Source: Bordetella parapertussis (GTDB lineage Bacteria; Pseudomonadota; Gammaproteobacteria; Burkholderiales; CAIKXV01). Taken from it: a stretch of DNA of 9,031 nucleotides. Where the stretch lies: positions 1 to 9,031 of the forward strand of contig CAMDXD010000146.1 in the NCBI GenBank assembly GCA_945877995.1, given 5' to 3'. Under the pieces are notes generated by a model. It was not told where the DNA came from, did not search any database, and worked only from the letters and a program-made list of their open reading frames with translations. The position numbers and the translations under genes were made by a program. How positions within the stretch are numbered: position 1 is the stretch's first letter; every line of letters starts with the position of its first letter. Of this stretch, positions 1 through 6,588 are shown piece by piece.

Positions 1-1
1 C

Positions 2-1465
2 GTCAGCACGACGGTCATCAACGCATACATCCGGCCCCAGATCATCACCTATCTGAACAGGCTGGAGGCCGGGCTGGCACAGAAGGGGTTCCGCGGCAGC
101 CTGTTCATCATGTCCTCGGCGGGCGGGGTACTCCATCCCGAGACGGCGAAGGACATGCCGGCCGCGCTGGTCGAGTCCGGTCCCGCGGCCGGCGTTCTGG
201 CAGCCTGCCACTTCGGCAGACTGACGCAACGCGACCAGGTGATCGCCTTCGACATGGGCGGTACGACAGCGAAGGCGTGCCTGGTGAACGATGGCGTGCC
301 CGAACTCGCACGCGAGATCGAGGCTGCGCGCGTCAAGCGTTTCATGCGGGGCAGCGGATATCCGATCCGCCTTCCAGTTGTCGAGCTGATCGAGATCGGT
401 GCCGGCGGCGGGAGCATCGCGTGGATCGACAACCTGGGCCTGTTGAAGGTTGGCCCGGAGGGCGCGGGAGCCGCGCCGGGCCCGGCATCGTACGGGCTGG
501 GCGGTGACCGGCCGACGGTGACCGATGCCGACCTCGTGCTCGGCTACCTGGACCCGGAATACTTCCTGGGCGGCCGCATGAAGCTGGATGCAGCACGCGC
601 CGAAGCAGCGATACGCAAGCACATTGCCGAGCCGCTCGGCATGGGCGTGATCGAGGCCGCTTGGGGCATCTTCGACGTCGTCACCGAGAACATGGCTGCG
701 GCTGCACGCACCCATGCGATCGAACGCGGGCTCGATCCCCGCGCATACAGCCTGGTCGCGTTCGGGGGCGCCGGGCCGGTCCATGCTTACCGGGTGGCCC
801 AGCGGCTTGGGACCGGGGAGGTGATCTTCCCGGTCAGTGCGGGCGTCGCGTCGGCGGCTGGGCTGCTGGTCTCGCCCGCGGTCTCGCACCACGTGCGCAC
901 CTTCATCCGGCGGCTGGACCGCATGGATCCCTCCGAGCTCGCGGCGACCTTCGACGCGCTCGAGGAAGACGGCCGGCGTTCGCTCAACCGCCTGTCCCTG
1001 CAACGGTATTCAATCGAACGGCGCGTCGAGATGCGCTATGTCGGGCAGGGCTTCGAAGTCGAGGTCCGGCTGCAGCAGGCGCCGGGCGAGGGCTGCGCCG
1101 CCGACATCCGCGCCGCATTCGAAGCGGAGTACGTGCGTCTCTACGGCCGCATTCCCGGAGACCTGCCCATCGAGATCATCAACTGCCGCGTCGCGCTCTC
1201 GGGTTACGCGCGCAAGGTCGACATCTGCCCGCCGCTGCCCGCACGGCCAGGCGGCCAGGCACGCAAGGGCGAGCGACAGGTCTGGTTCCCCGGGATCGGG
1301 TTCGCAGCCGTGGGTGTGCATGCACGGGGCCTGCTCGCCGGGGGCGAGGCGATCGACGGGCCGGCGATCGTCGAAGAACCCGAGTGCACCGTGGTCGTCC
1401 CGCCGGGGCAGCGCTGCATCGTCGACCCGTTCGGGAACCTGATCATGTCCAGCCACCGGGAGTAG
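2..1465 (+). CDS. hyuA: Hydantoinase A / 5-oxoprolinase family ATP-binding subunit (HyuA-like), 5' partial
   Basis: This is the C-terminal ~487 residues of a HyuA-type subunit; the family is usually about 680-700 aa, so roughly the first 200 residues, with the first nucleotide-binding loop, lie left of the window. The reading frame is open from base 2, and the residues before the first in-frame ATG (base 110) already match the family (TTVINAYIRP, then SLFIMSSAGGV), so that ATG is internal. Seen in order: the actin-like phosphate-binding motif DMGGTTAK (bases 251-274), EIGAGGGSIA (392-421), GPASYGLGGDRPTVTDADL, and the C-terminal domain ending GPAIVEEPECTVVVPPG. Family members bind ATP and work with a HyuB subunit to open hydantoins, 5-oxoproline or lactams, or to carboxylate ketones (acetone and acetophenone carboxylases). 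The next gene is that partner, 4 bp downstream. The family is certain; the substrate is not determinable. It is expected in the cytoplasm. Confidence 0.93.
   Translation, partial: VSTTVINAYIRPQIITYLNRLEAGLAQKGFRGSLFIMSSAGGVLHPETAKDMPAALVESGPAAGVLAACHFGRLTQRDQVIAFDMGGTTAKACLVNDGVPELAREIEAARVKRFMRGSGYPIRLPVVELIEIGAGGGSIAWIDNLGLLKVGPEGAGAAPGPASYGLGGDRPTVTDADLVLGYLDPEYFLGGRMKLDAARAEAAIRKHIAEPLGMGVIEAAWGIFDVVTENMAAAARTHAIERGLDPRAYSLVAFGGAGPVHAYRVAQRLGTGEVIFPVSAGVASAAGLLVSPAVSHHVRTFIRRLDRMDPSELAATFDALEEDGRRSLNRLSLQRYSIERRVEMRYVGQGFEVEVRLQQAPGEGCAADIRAAFEAEYVRLYGRIPGDLPIEIINCRVALSGYARKVDICPPLPARPGGQARKGERQVWFPGIGFAAVGVHARGLLAGGEAIDGPAIVEEPECTVVVPPGQRCIVDPFGNLIMSSHRE
1457..1462 (+). promoter_or_regulatory. 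Ribosome binding site for HyuB
   Basis: CGGGAG lies 7 nt before the ATG at 1470 and sits inside the last codons of the HyuA gene. This supports the chosen start and translation of hyuB directly behind hyuA. Confidence 0.6.
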
Positions 1466-1469
1466 CACC

Positions 1470-3179
1470 ATGGCCATCGAATTCGACGCAGGCAGCCTCG
1501 AGATCATGTGGAGCCGGCTCACGTCCATCGCCGACGAAGCAGCCACGACGCTGGTCCGTACGTCGTTCTCGACCGTGGTGCGCGAGTCGAAGGACCTCAG
1601 CTGCGCGCTGTTCGACACAGCAGGCTGCTCCCTGTCACAGGCGGCGATGTCGATGCCGGCCTTCACCGGCACGATGCCGCTGACGATGAAGCATTTCCTG
1701 CGGCGGTATCCGGCCGACAGCTGGAAGCCGGGCGACGTCCTGATCACGAACGATCCGTGGATGGGAAGCGGGCACCTTCCGGACATCAGCATGGCGATGC
1801 CGATCTACCGGGGCGAGCGGCTGGTCGGCTTCACGTTCCTGGTCGCGCATGCGCCGGACATCGGTGGCAAGACGCTCTCGGCAACCTGCAGGGAGATCTA
1901 CGAGGAAGGCCTGCGCATACCCATCATCCACCTGTATCGCGCCGGGGAGCCATGCGAGCAGGTGATCGAGTTCATCCGGAACAATGTACGGGTGCCGGAC
2001 GAAGTGCTGGGCGACCTGCATGCGATGGTTGCCGCCGGGGAGGTCGCACGGCGCAGGCTGCTCGAGTTCATGCACGAGTTCGGGTTGGAGGACCTCGCGG
2101 ACCTGGCCGCCGAGATCCAGTTCCGTGCCGAGCGTGCGATGCGCGAGCAGATCCGGGCACTTCCGGACGGTGAGTACCACCATCGGCTGACCACGGACGG
2201 GATGGACGAGGAGCTCACGATCGCGCTGACCCTGCGCGTCAAGGGCGACACGATGGAGCTCGATTTCTCCGGTACCTCTGCGCAGCAGCCGAGCGGCATC
2301 AACGTGCCTCTCTGCTACACCCACTCCTTCGCCGTCTACGCCGTAAAGTCAGTGCTGACACCGACCGTGCCGAACAACGAGGGCACGTTCAGGCCGATCA
2401 CCGTCACCGCGCCAGAGGGCTGCATCCTGAACCCCCGGTTTCCGGCCGCCACCGGCGCCCGAAGCACGACGGGACATTTCGTTGTCCCGGCCGTCTACGG
2501 CGTGATGGCACAGCTCGCCCCGGAGCGCGTGCTGGCGGAATGCGGGGCACCACGTCCGATCGTCGTGCTGCGCGGCACCCGCGACGATGGCAGAGCGTTC
2601 ACGCAGACGGTGTTCTGCATGGGCAGCATGGGCGCCCGGCCGACGCAGGACGGCATCTCCTGCATCGCCTTTCCGACCAACTGCTGGGTAACTCCGGTGG
2701 AGATCCTCGAGAGCAGCACCCATGCGATCCGCGTCTGCAGGAAGGAGCTCATCCCGGAATCCGGCGGGGCGGGCCGCTTCCGGGGCGGCTTCGGCCAGCG
2801 CTACGAGCTCGAATCGGTCTCGGAGGAACCGCTGACCATCTCGGTGCGTGCCGACCGGACCCGGAATCCGGCCTTGGGCCTCGAAGGCGGCCTCGAAGGT
2901 GCCTGCACCCGCATCCGGCTCAATGGCAAGGACATCAATCCGAAGGGCATCACGATAGCGAAGAAGGGCGACCTGCTCCAGGTGGATACGCCCGGCTCGG
3001 GAGGCCATGGCCACCCCCTGGACCGCGACCCGGCGAAGGTCTGCACGGACTACCGGAACCAGCTGGTCACCCTGGGCGGGGCAAGCGACCTGTACGGTGT
3101 GGTGATCGACCCGGCCGCGTGCAGCGTCGACGCAGAGGCGACCACGGCCCTGCGCTCGAGAATGAGGAGGACCGCATGA
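1470..3179 (+). CDS. hyuB: Hydantoinase B / oxoprolinase family protein (HyuB-like)
   Basis: A complete 569-residue HyuB-type subunit, the usual length for N-methylhydantoinase B-like proteins and shorter than acetone carboxylase AcxB. It starts 4 bp after the HyuA stop with a good RBS. Family landmarks seen: KDLSCALFD (41-49), TNDPW..SGHLPDI (93-106), AHAPDIGG (126-133), ELDFSGTS (263-270), SGGAGRFRGGFG (431-442), TPGSGGHG (507-514) and a YGVV end motif (542-545). D42, H102, D105 and H127 are spaced like the metal site I recall for the beta subunit of the related ATP-dependent caprolactamase; this is memory-based and needs an alignment. The glycine-rich C-terminal motif, commonly GGGGYG, reads GSGGHG here. 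With HyuA it should form the ATP-dependent amide-opening or carboxylating enzyme. Lactam, hydantoin, oxoproline and ketone substrates all remain possible. Its stop overlaps the next start (ATGA at 3176-3179). Confidence 0.93.
   Translation: MAIEFDAGSLEIMWSRLTSIADEAATTLVRTSFSTVVRESKDLSCALFDTAGCSLSQAAMSMPAFTGTMPLTMKHFLRRYPADSWKPGDVLITNDPWMGSGHLPDISMAMPIYRGERLVGFTFLVAHAPDIGGKTLSATCREIYEEGLRIPIIHLYRAGEPCEQVIEFIRNNVRVPDEVLGDLHAMVAAGEVARRRLLEFMHEFGLEDLADLAAEIQFRAERAMREQIRALPDGEYHHRLTTDGMDEELTIALTLRVKGDTMELDFSGTSAQQPSGINVPLCYTHSFAVYAVKSVLTPTVPNNEGTFRPITVTAPEGCILNPRFPAATGARSTTGHFVVPAVYGVMAQLAPERVLAECGAPRPIVVLRGTRDDGRAFTQTVFCMGSMGARPTQDGISCIAFPTNCWVTPVEILESSTHAIRVCRKELIPESGGAGRFRGGFGQRYELESVSEEPLTISVRADRTRNPALGLEGGLEGACTRIRLNGKDINPKGITIAKKGDLLQVDTPGSGGHGHPLDRDPAKVCTDYRNQLVTLGGASDLYGVVIDPAACSVDAEATTALRSRMRRTA
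3164..3170 (+). promoter_or_regulatory. Strong Shine-Dalgarno (GAGGAGG) serving the 3176 start
   Basis: GAGGAGG is the best Shine-Dalgarno in the window and lies 5 nt before the ATG at 3176. That ATG is not in frame with the downstream MmgE/PrpD gene. The MmgE/PrpD frame is closed by a TGA at 3163-3165 and has no ATG, GTG or TTG before 3217. The strong site therefore feeds the 14-codon mini-ORF. Confidence 0.65.
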
Positions 3180-3220
3180 ACCCGATGCACGTCGTGCAGC
3201 CGTTGCAGGCTCGGCCATGA
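3176..3220 (+). CDS. 14-codon mini-ORF bridging HyuB and MmgE/PrpD (possible coupling leader or gene remnant)
   Basis: The reading frame encodes MNPMHVVQPLQARP and stop. Its ATG overlaps the HyuB stop (ATGA, 3176-3179) and its TGA overlaps the start of the next gene (ATGA, 3217-3220). It has a near-ideal ribosome binding site (3164-3170), whereas the 3217 start has only a weak GCAGG upstream (3205-3209). Two readings are possible. It may hand ribosomes from hyuB to the MmgE/PrpD gene by termination-reinitiation. Or it may be the fused first and last codons of a gene once present here and lost by deletion. The peptide has no recognisable motif. Whether it is translated cannot be decided from sequence alone. 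Confidence 0.4.
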   Translation: MNPMHVVQPLQARP

Positions 3221-4611
3221 GCACGCCAGGCGCGCGCCTCGTCGATTACCTGTGCGGCCTGCGCGAGTCCGACTTGACGGACGCGCTTTCCGGGTACGCG
3301 GTGATGGCGACGCTCGACAACGTTGCATGCGGCCTCTATGGCGCGCGGCAACCCTGGAGTCGCATCGCCGCCGACCTCGTGCTGTCGGAAGGATCCCATG
3401 GGCGTGCAACGCTGTACGGAAATCCTGTGCCCGTTGCCCCGGTGCCTGCGGCGCTTGCGAATGGAACGTCCACCCACGCGTTCGAGCTCGACGACGTGCT
3501 GCTCGGGGCGCTGTCGCATCCGGGCGCCGTCGTCTTCCCGGCCGCACTGGCGGCAGCCGAGACGCACGGCTGTTCGGGCGGGCGCTTCCTGCTGTCCCTC
3601 GTCGCCGGCTACGAGGCGATGTGGCGGGTCGCCCGCGCCCTGAACACCAGCCACAACGCGCGCGGTTTCCACACCACGTCGGTCGCCGGGCCGGTGGCAG
3701 CCACCATCGCCGCAGGCACCGTGATGGGCTTCGATGCCTCGCGCATGAACTCGGCGATCGGCATCGCCGGCTCGAGCGCCGGCGGGCTCAAGGCGTTCAC
3801 GCAGGGCAGCGGCGGGATGATCAAGCGCATGCATCCGGGACTGGCCTCGCAGGCTGGCGTGCGCGCCTGCGAGCTCGCTGCGCGCGGCTTCACGGGGCCG
3901 CAGCTGGCGATCGACGGCAAGTTCGGGCTGATCCCCGCCTTCGAAGGGGAGACCGCGCGACCACGCGAACTTGACGAGGACCTTGGCACCGCGTTCGCGA
4001 TCACCCATGTGCATGTGAAACTGTGGCCTTGCTGCTCGCTGCTGCACTCTGCGGTTCAGGCACTCGAGGAAGCACGGCGCCAGCCGGGCTTCGACAGCGC
4101 ACGCATCGCACGCATCGTGATGCGGACCAGCGCCCGGATCATCACGCAGAACGGCGATCCGGATCCGCGCGAGCCCATGGCGGCGCAGTACAGCCTGCCG
4201 TTCTGTGCCGGCGCGGCGCTCGCCAGCGACGCGCAGGATCCGCTCACCTTCGAAGCGCAGAACATCGGCAACCCGGCTGTGCGCTCGCTGATGCAGAAGG
4301 TCGAGCTGCTGGAAGACGCGGAGATCAACGCGCAGTACCCCGACCATGTCGGCTCCAGGGTCGACGTCGTGCTCGATTCGGGCCAGGTGTTCCACGCGGA
4401 AGTGCTCGATCCTCACGGGACGCCCGCGGATCCCTGTACCCTCGGCGAGATGCTCGCGAGGTTCCGCAAGCTTGCCGCCAGCGTGAAGACGGTCGCCGCG
4501 TGCGAGGGCCTGCTGGCCTCGATCATGCAGTTGCGTGCTGCGCCGTCGATCGAAGCCTTGTCGGATGGCCTTCGCACCGGCGACATCAGCACCGGGAGCC
4601 GGCCGGCATGA
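3217..4611 (+). CDS. MmgE/PrpD family protein, copy 1
   Basis: A complete 464-residue member of the MmgE/PrpD superfamily, which includes 2-methylcitrate dehydratase, cis-aconitate decarboxylase and iminodisuccinate epimerase; normal family length is about 450-480. The start at 3217 is the only one available in this frame. Family features seen: an N-terminal helical segment, HAFELDD (87-93) followed by SHPGAVVFPAALA (100-112), GFHTTSVAGP (150-159), IKRMHPGLAS (202-211), the KLWPCCSLLH segment (268-277) and AAQYSLPF (322-329). K203 and H277 sit where the family keeps active-site Lys and His. The segment that usually reads D-x-DDT is E90-L-D-D-V94 here, so two commonly conserved positions differ; this may mean different substrate handling. 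No signal peptide is seen, so a cytoplasmic protein is expected. It overlaps the next gene by ATGA. The exact reaction is unknown. Confidence 0.92.
   Translation: MSTPGARLVDYLCGLRESDLTDALSGYAVMATLDNVACGLYGARQPWSRIAADLVLSEGSHGRATLYGNPVPVAPVPAALANGTSTHAFELDDVLLGALSHPGAVVFPAALAAAETHGCSGGRFLLSLVAGYEAMWRVARALNTSHNARGFHTTSVAGPVAATIAAGTVMGFDASRMNSAIGIAGSSAGGLKAFTQGSGGMIKRMHPGLASQAGVRACELAARGFTGPQLAIDGKFGLIPAFEGETARPRELDEDLGTAFAITHVHVKLWPCCSLLHSAVQALEEARRQPGFDSARIARIVMRTSARIITQNGDPDPREPMAAQYSLPFCAGAALASDAQDPLTFEAQNIGNPAVRSLMQKVELLEDAEINAQYPDHVGSRVDVVLDSGQVFHAEVLDPHGTPADPCTLGEMLARFRKLAASVKTVAACEGLLASIMQLRAAPSIEALSDGLRTGDISTGSRPA
4594..4598 (+). promoter_or_regulatory. Ribosome binding site for the first Bug protein
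   Basis: GGGAG lies 9 nt before the ATG at 4608, inside the end of the MmgE/PrpD gene. It supports this start over any upstream in-frame codon. Confidence 0.55.
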
Positions 4612-5573
4612 ACCTGCCGTGCCACCTCGCGATCCTGGTTGCGCTGCTGCCGGCCACGGGTGCGCTCGCGCAGGGCTGGCCTTCCAGGCCGACCACGCTG
4701 CTGGTCGGCTATCCGCCAGGTGGCAACCAGGACGCATACGCCCGCGCGATGGCCAGGGGCGTGGAAGCCACGACCGGCCAGCCCGTCCTGGTCGAGAACC
4801 GGCCGGGTGCAAACGGGATCGTGGCCACCGCGGCCGTGGTCAAGGCGGTTCCCGACGGATACACGCTGCTGCACAATTCCATCAGCCTGCTGATCGCCGC
4901 CGCGGTCAACACGAAGCTGGGCTTCGACATCACGCGCGACCTCAGGCCGGTGACGGGCGTCGCGATCGGGCTAGGCGCCCTGCTCACGATCCACCCGTCG
5001 GTGCCTGCGCGCAATGCAGCGGAGCTGATCGCGACCTCGCGTGCAAAGCCGCTCGCCTACGGCTCACCCGGGTCGGGGAACAACCTGCACGTGCTCGCCG
5101 AACTGTTCAACGTGCAGGCGGATGCGAGGATGCTGCACGTACCGTACCGGGGCGCCGGCCCGGCGATGAACGCACTGCTCAGCGGGGAAGTGCAGGTCGC
5201 GTTCCTTTCGCCCTCGAGCGCAGTGCAGTTCATCAAGGCCGCGCGATTGCGGGCGATAGGCTACAGCGGCGCGCAGCGCTTCGACGCGCTGCCGGACGTC
5301 CCGACCATCGCCGAGTCCGGGCTGCCCGGTTACCAGATGGACACCGGCTGGCATGCCTGGTTCGCACCGGCGAAGGTGCCGGACGACGTGCTGGCGCGCG
5401 TCTACGTGGCCATGCGCGACGCACTCCAGGGACCGAAGCTGCGCGACTACTTCATCTCCACCGGGTCGGAACCGCTCGGCGAGCCCCCGGCGCAGTTCCT
5501 CAAGCGCTTCCACGCCGATGTCCGGCGCTGGGGAGAGGCAGCCCGCCTGGCCAAGGTTACGCCTGACTCATGA
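4608..5573 (+). CDS. Bug family (TctC-like) tripartite tricarboxylate transporter substrate-binding protein, copy 1
   Basis: A complete 321-residue periplasmic binding protein of the Bug/TctC family, of usual length. The frame is open further upstream, but 4608 is chosen because it begins a clear signal peptide: a hydrophobic stretch (7-20) ending ALA-Q, with likely cleavage after A21. Family motifs seen: VGYPPGGNQDAYAR (33-46), ENRPGANG (63-70), PDGYTLL (82-88), YGSPGSGNN (141-149), HVPYRGAGPAMNALLSGEV (167-185) and a C-terminal domain with PTIAESGLPGY. Known family members bind small carboxylates, amino acids or aromatic acids between two lobes. The start overlaps the stop of the preceding gene (ATGA, 4608-4611), so translation is probably coupled. 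No TctA/TctB membrane partner is present in the window. The ligand cannot be predicted. Confidence 0.93.
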   Translation: MNLPCHLAILVALLPATGALAQGWPSRPTTLLVGYPPGGNQDAYARAMARGVEATTGQPVLVENRPGANGIVATAAVVKAVPDGYTLLHNSISLLIAAAVNTKLGFDITRDLRPVTGVAIGLGALLTIHPSVPARNAAELIATSRAKPLAYGSPGSGNNLHVLAELFNVQADARMLHVPYRGAGPAMNALLSGEVQVAFLSPSSAVQFIKAARLRAIGYSGAQRFDALPDVPTIAESGLPGYQMDTGWHAWFAPAKVPDDVLARVYVAMRDALQGPKLRDYFISTGSEPLGEPPAQFLKRFHADVRRWGEAARLAKVTPDS

Positions 5574-5595
5574 CATCCCAGGATCGGAAATCGCC

Positions 5596-6567
5596 ATGAC
5601 GAGAATGCTTGCGGCGGCAGTGCTCGCGCTGGCCTGTGCCCTCCATTGCCCGGCAATCCTGGCCCAGGATTTCCCGAACCGGGTGGTCCGCATCGTCGTC
5701 CCCTACCCGCCGGGTGGCCCCAACGACCTGCTGGCCAGGATCCTGGCGCATGGCCTGACCGACCGCTGGTCACGCCAGGTCATCGTGGACAACAGGCCGG
5801 GCGGCGCGGCGACGATCGGGGTGGCCCTCGTGTCGCGGGCCGCGCCGGACGGATACACGCTGTTGATCGGCTCGGCAGGGTCGATGACGATCAAGGCCAG
5901 CATCGTCCCCAAGCTGCCGTACGACATACTGAAGGACTTCCTGCCCGTCGCGATGGTGGCATCGGGCCCGTTCGTGATGGTCGTGCATCCGTCGGTCCCG
6001 GCGAAGGACGTCGCGCAGTTCATCGCGCTCGCCCGCAAGCGCCCGGGCGAGCTGCTGTTCGGCTCACCCGGCAACGGGTCCGGCGGGCACCTGTCCGGGG
6101 AACTGCTCAACCTGCTCGGGAAGATCGGCATGGTGCACGTGCCGTACAAGGGCGGCGGACCCGCGATGGGGGACCTGGTGAGCGGACAGATCTCCGTGCT
6201 TTTCCCGGACATCACCACCGCCGAGCCATACGTCAAGGTCGGCAAGCTGCGGCTGCTCGGCGTGACGAGTGCCGCACGCTCTCGGATGATGCCTTCGATC
6301 CCGACGATCGAGGAAGGTGGGGTCCCGGGCTACGAAGTCTCGACCTGGTACGGCCTGTTCGCACCCGCGGGGACGCCCCGCGAGCCGGTTTCGAGGATCA
6401 GTTCAGACGTCGAGGTCCTGATGCGCACGCCTGCGCTGGCGGCACGACTGGAGTCCCTCGGCGCAGACGCGACGCCGCTGGGCCCGGAATCCTTCGCAGA
6501 GTTCGTGCGCAAGGACTTCGCGAAATGGACTTCGGTCGTGAAGGCCGCGAACGTCAAGTCCGAATAG
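5596..6567 (+). CDS. Bug family (TctC-like) tripartite tricarboxylate transporter substrate-binding protein, copy 2
   Basis: A complete 323-residue second Bug protein, 22 bp after the first. The frame is open upstream into the previous gene, but 5596 begins the signal peptide: hydrophobic residues 5-21 ending ILA-Q, with likely cleavage after A23. The RBS is weak (GGAAA at 5586-5590). Motifs seen: VVPYPPGGPNDLLAR (34-48), DNRPGGAATIG (65-75), PDGYTLLIGS (84-93), FGSPGNGSGGHLSGELL (145-161), HVPYKGGGPAMGDLVSGQI (171-189) and PTIEEGGVPGYEVSTWYGLFAPAGTP (226-251). It resembles the consensus of the family more closely than copy 1 (for example in the VPYPPGG loop), and the two are clearly divergent, so they probably bind different ligands or are old duplicates. 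It is expected in the periplasm. No membrane subunit is visible. Confidence 0.93.
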   Translation: MTRMLAAAVLALACALHCPAILAQDFPNRVVRIVVPYPPGGPNDLLARILAHGLTDRWSRQVIVDNRPGGAATIGVALVSRAAPDGYTLLIGSAGSMTIKASIVPKLPYDILKDFLPVAMVASGPFVMVVHPSVPAKDVAQFIALARKRPGELLFGSPGNGSGGHLSGELLNLLGKIGMVHVPYKGGGPAMGDLVSGQISVLFPDITTAEPYVKVGKLRLLGVTSAARSRMMPSIPTIEEGGVPGYEVSTWYGLFAPAGTPREPVSRISSDVEVLMRTPALAARLESLGADATPLGPESFAEFVRKDFAKWTSVVKAANVKSE

Positions 6568-6576
6568 CGGATCGAC

Positions 6577-6581
6577 AGGAG
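6577..6581 (+). promoter_or_regulatory. Ribosome binding site for MmgE/PrpD copy 2
   Basis: AGGAG lies 7 nt before the ATG at 6589, in the 21-bp gap after the second Bug gene. It fixes this start. Confidence 0.65.
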
Positions 6582-6588
6582 CAACCCG

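Noticed and set aside
110..112. ATG at 110 as the start of HyuA
   Set aside because: Residues encoded before it match the HyuA family, and about 200 N-terminal residues would be missing, so this Met is internal.
4023..4607. Upstream extension of the first Bug reading frame
   Set aside because: The frame is open, but the extension lies inside the MmgE/PrpD gene and would bury the signal peptide that begins at 4608.
3067..4812. 581-codon open frame on the minus strand
   Set aside because: It lies antisense across HyuB, MmgE/PrpD and Bug genes that all have clear family motifs. Its translation is rich in Arg, Ala, Gly and His with no recognisable domain, as expected for the shadow of a high-GC gene.
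5353..5595. Upstream extension of the second Bug reading frame
   Set aside because: It overlaps the end of the first Bug gene out of frame and would place the signal peptide internally. The start at 5596 fits the family length.
4853..5872. Near-identical DNA stretch in the two Bug genes around the PDGYTLL codons
   Set aside because: The match is short and falls on a conserved protein motif of the family. It is not a separate DNA repeat.
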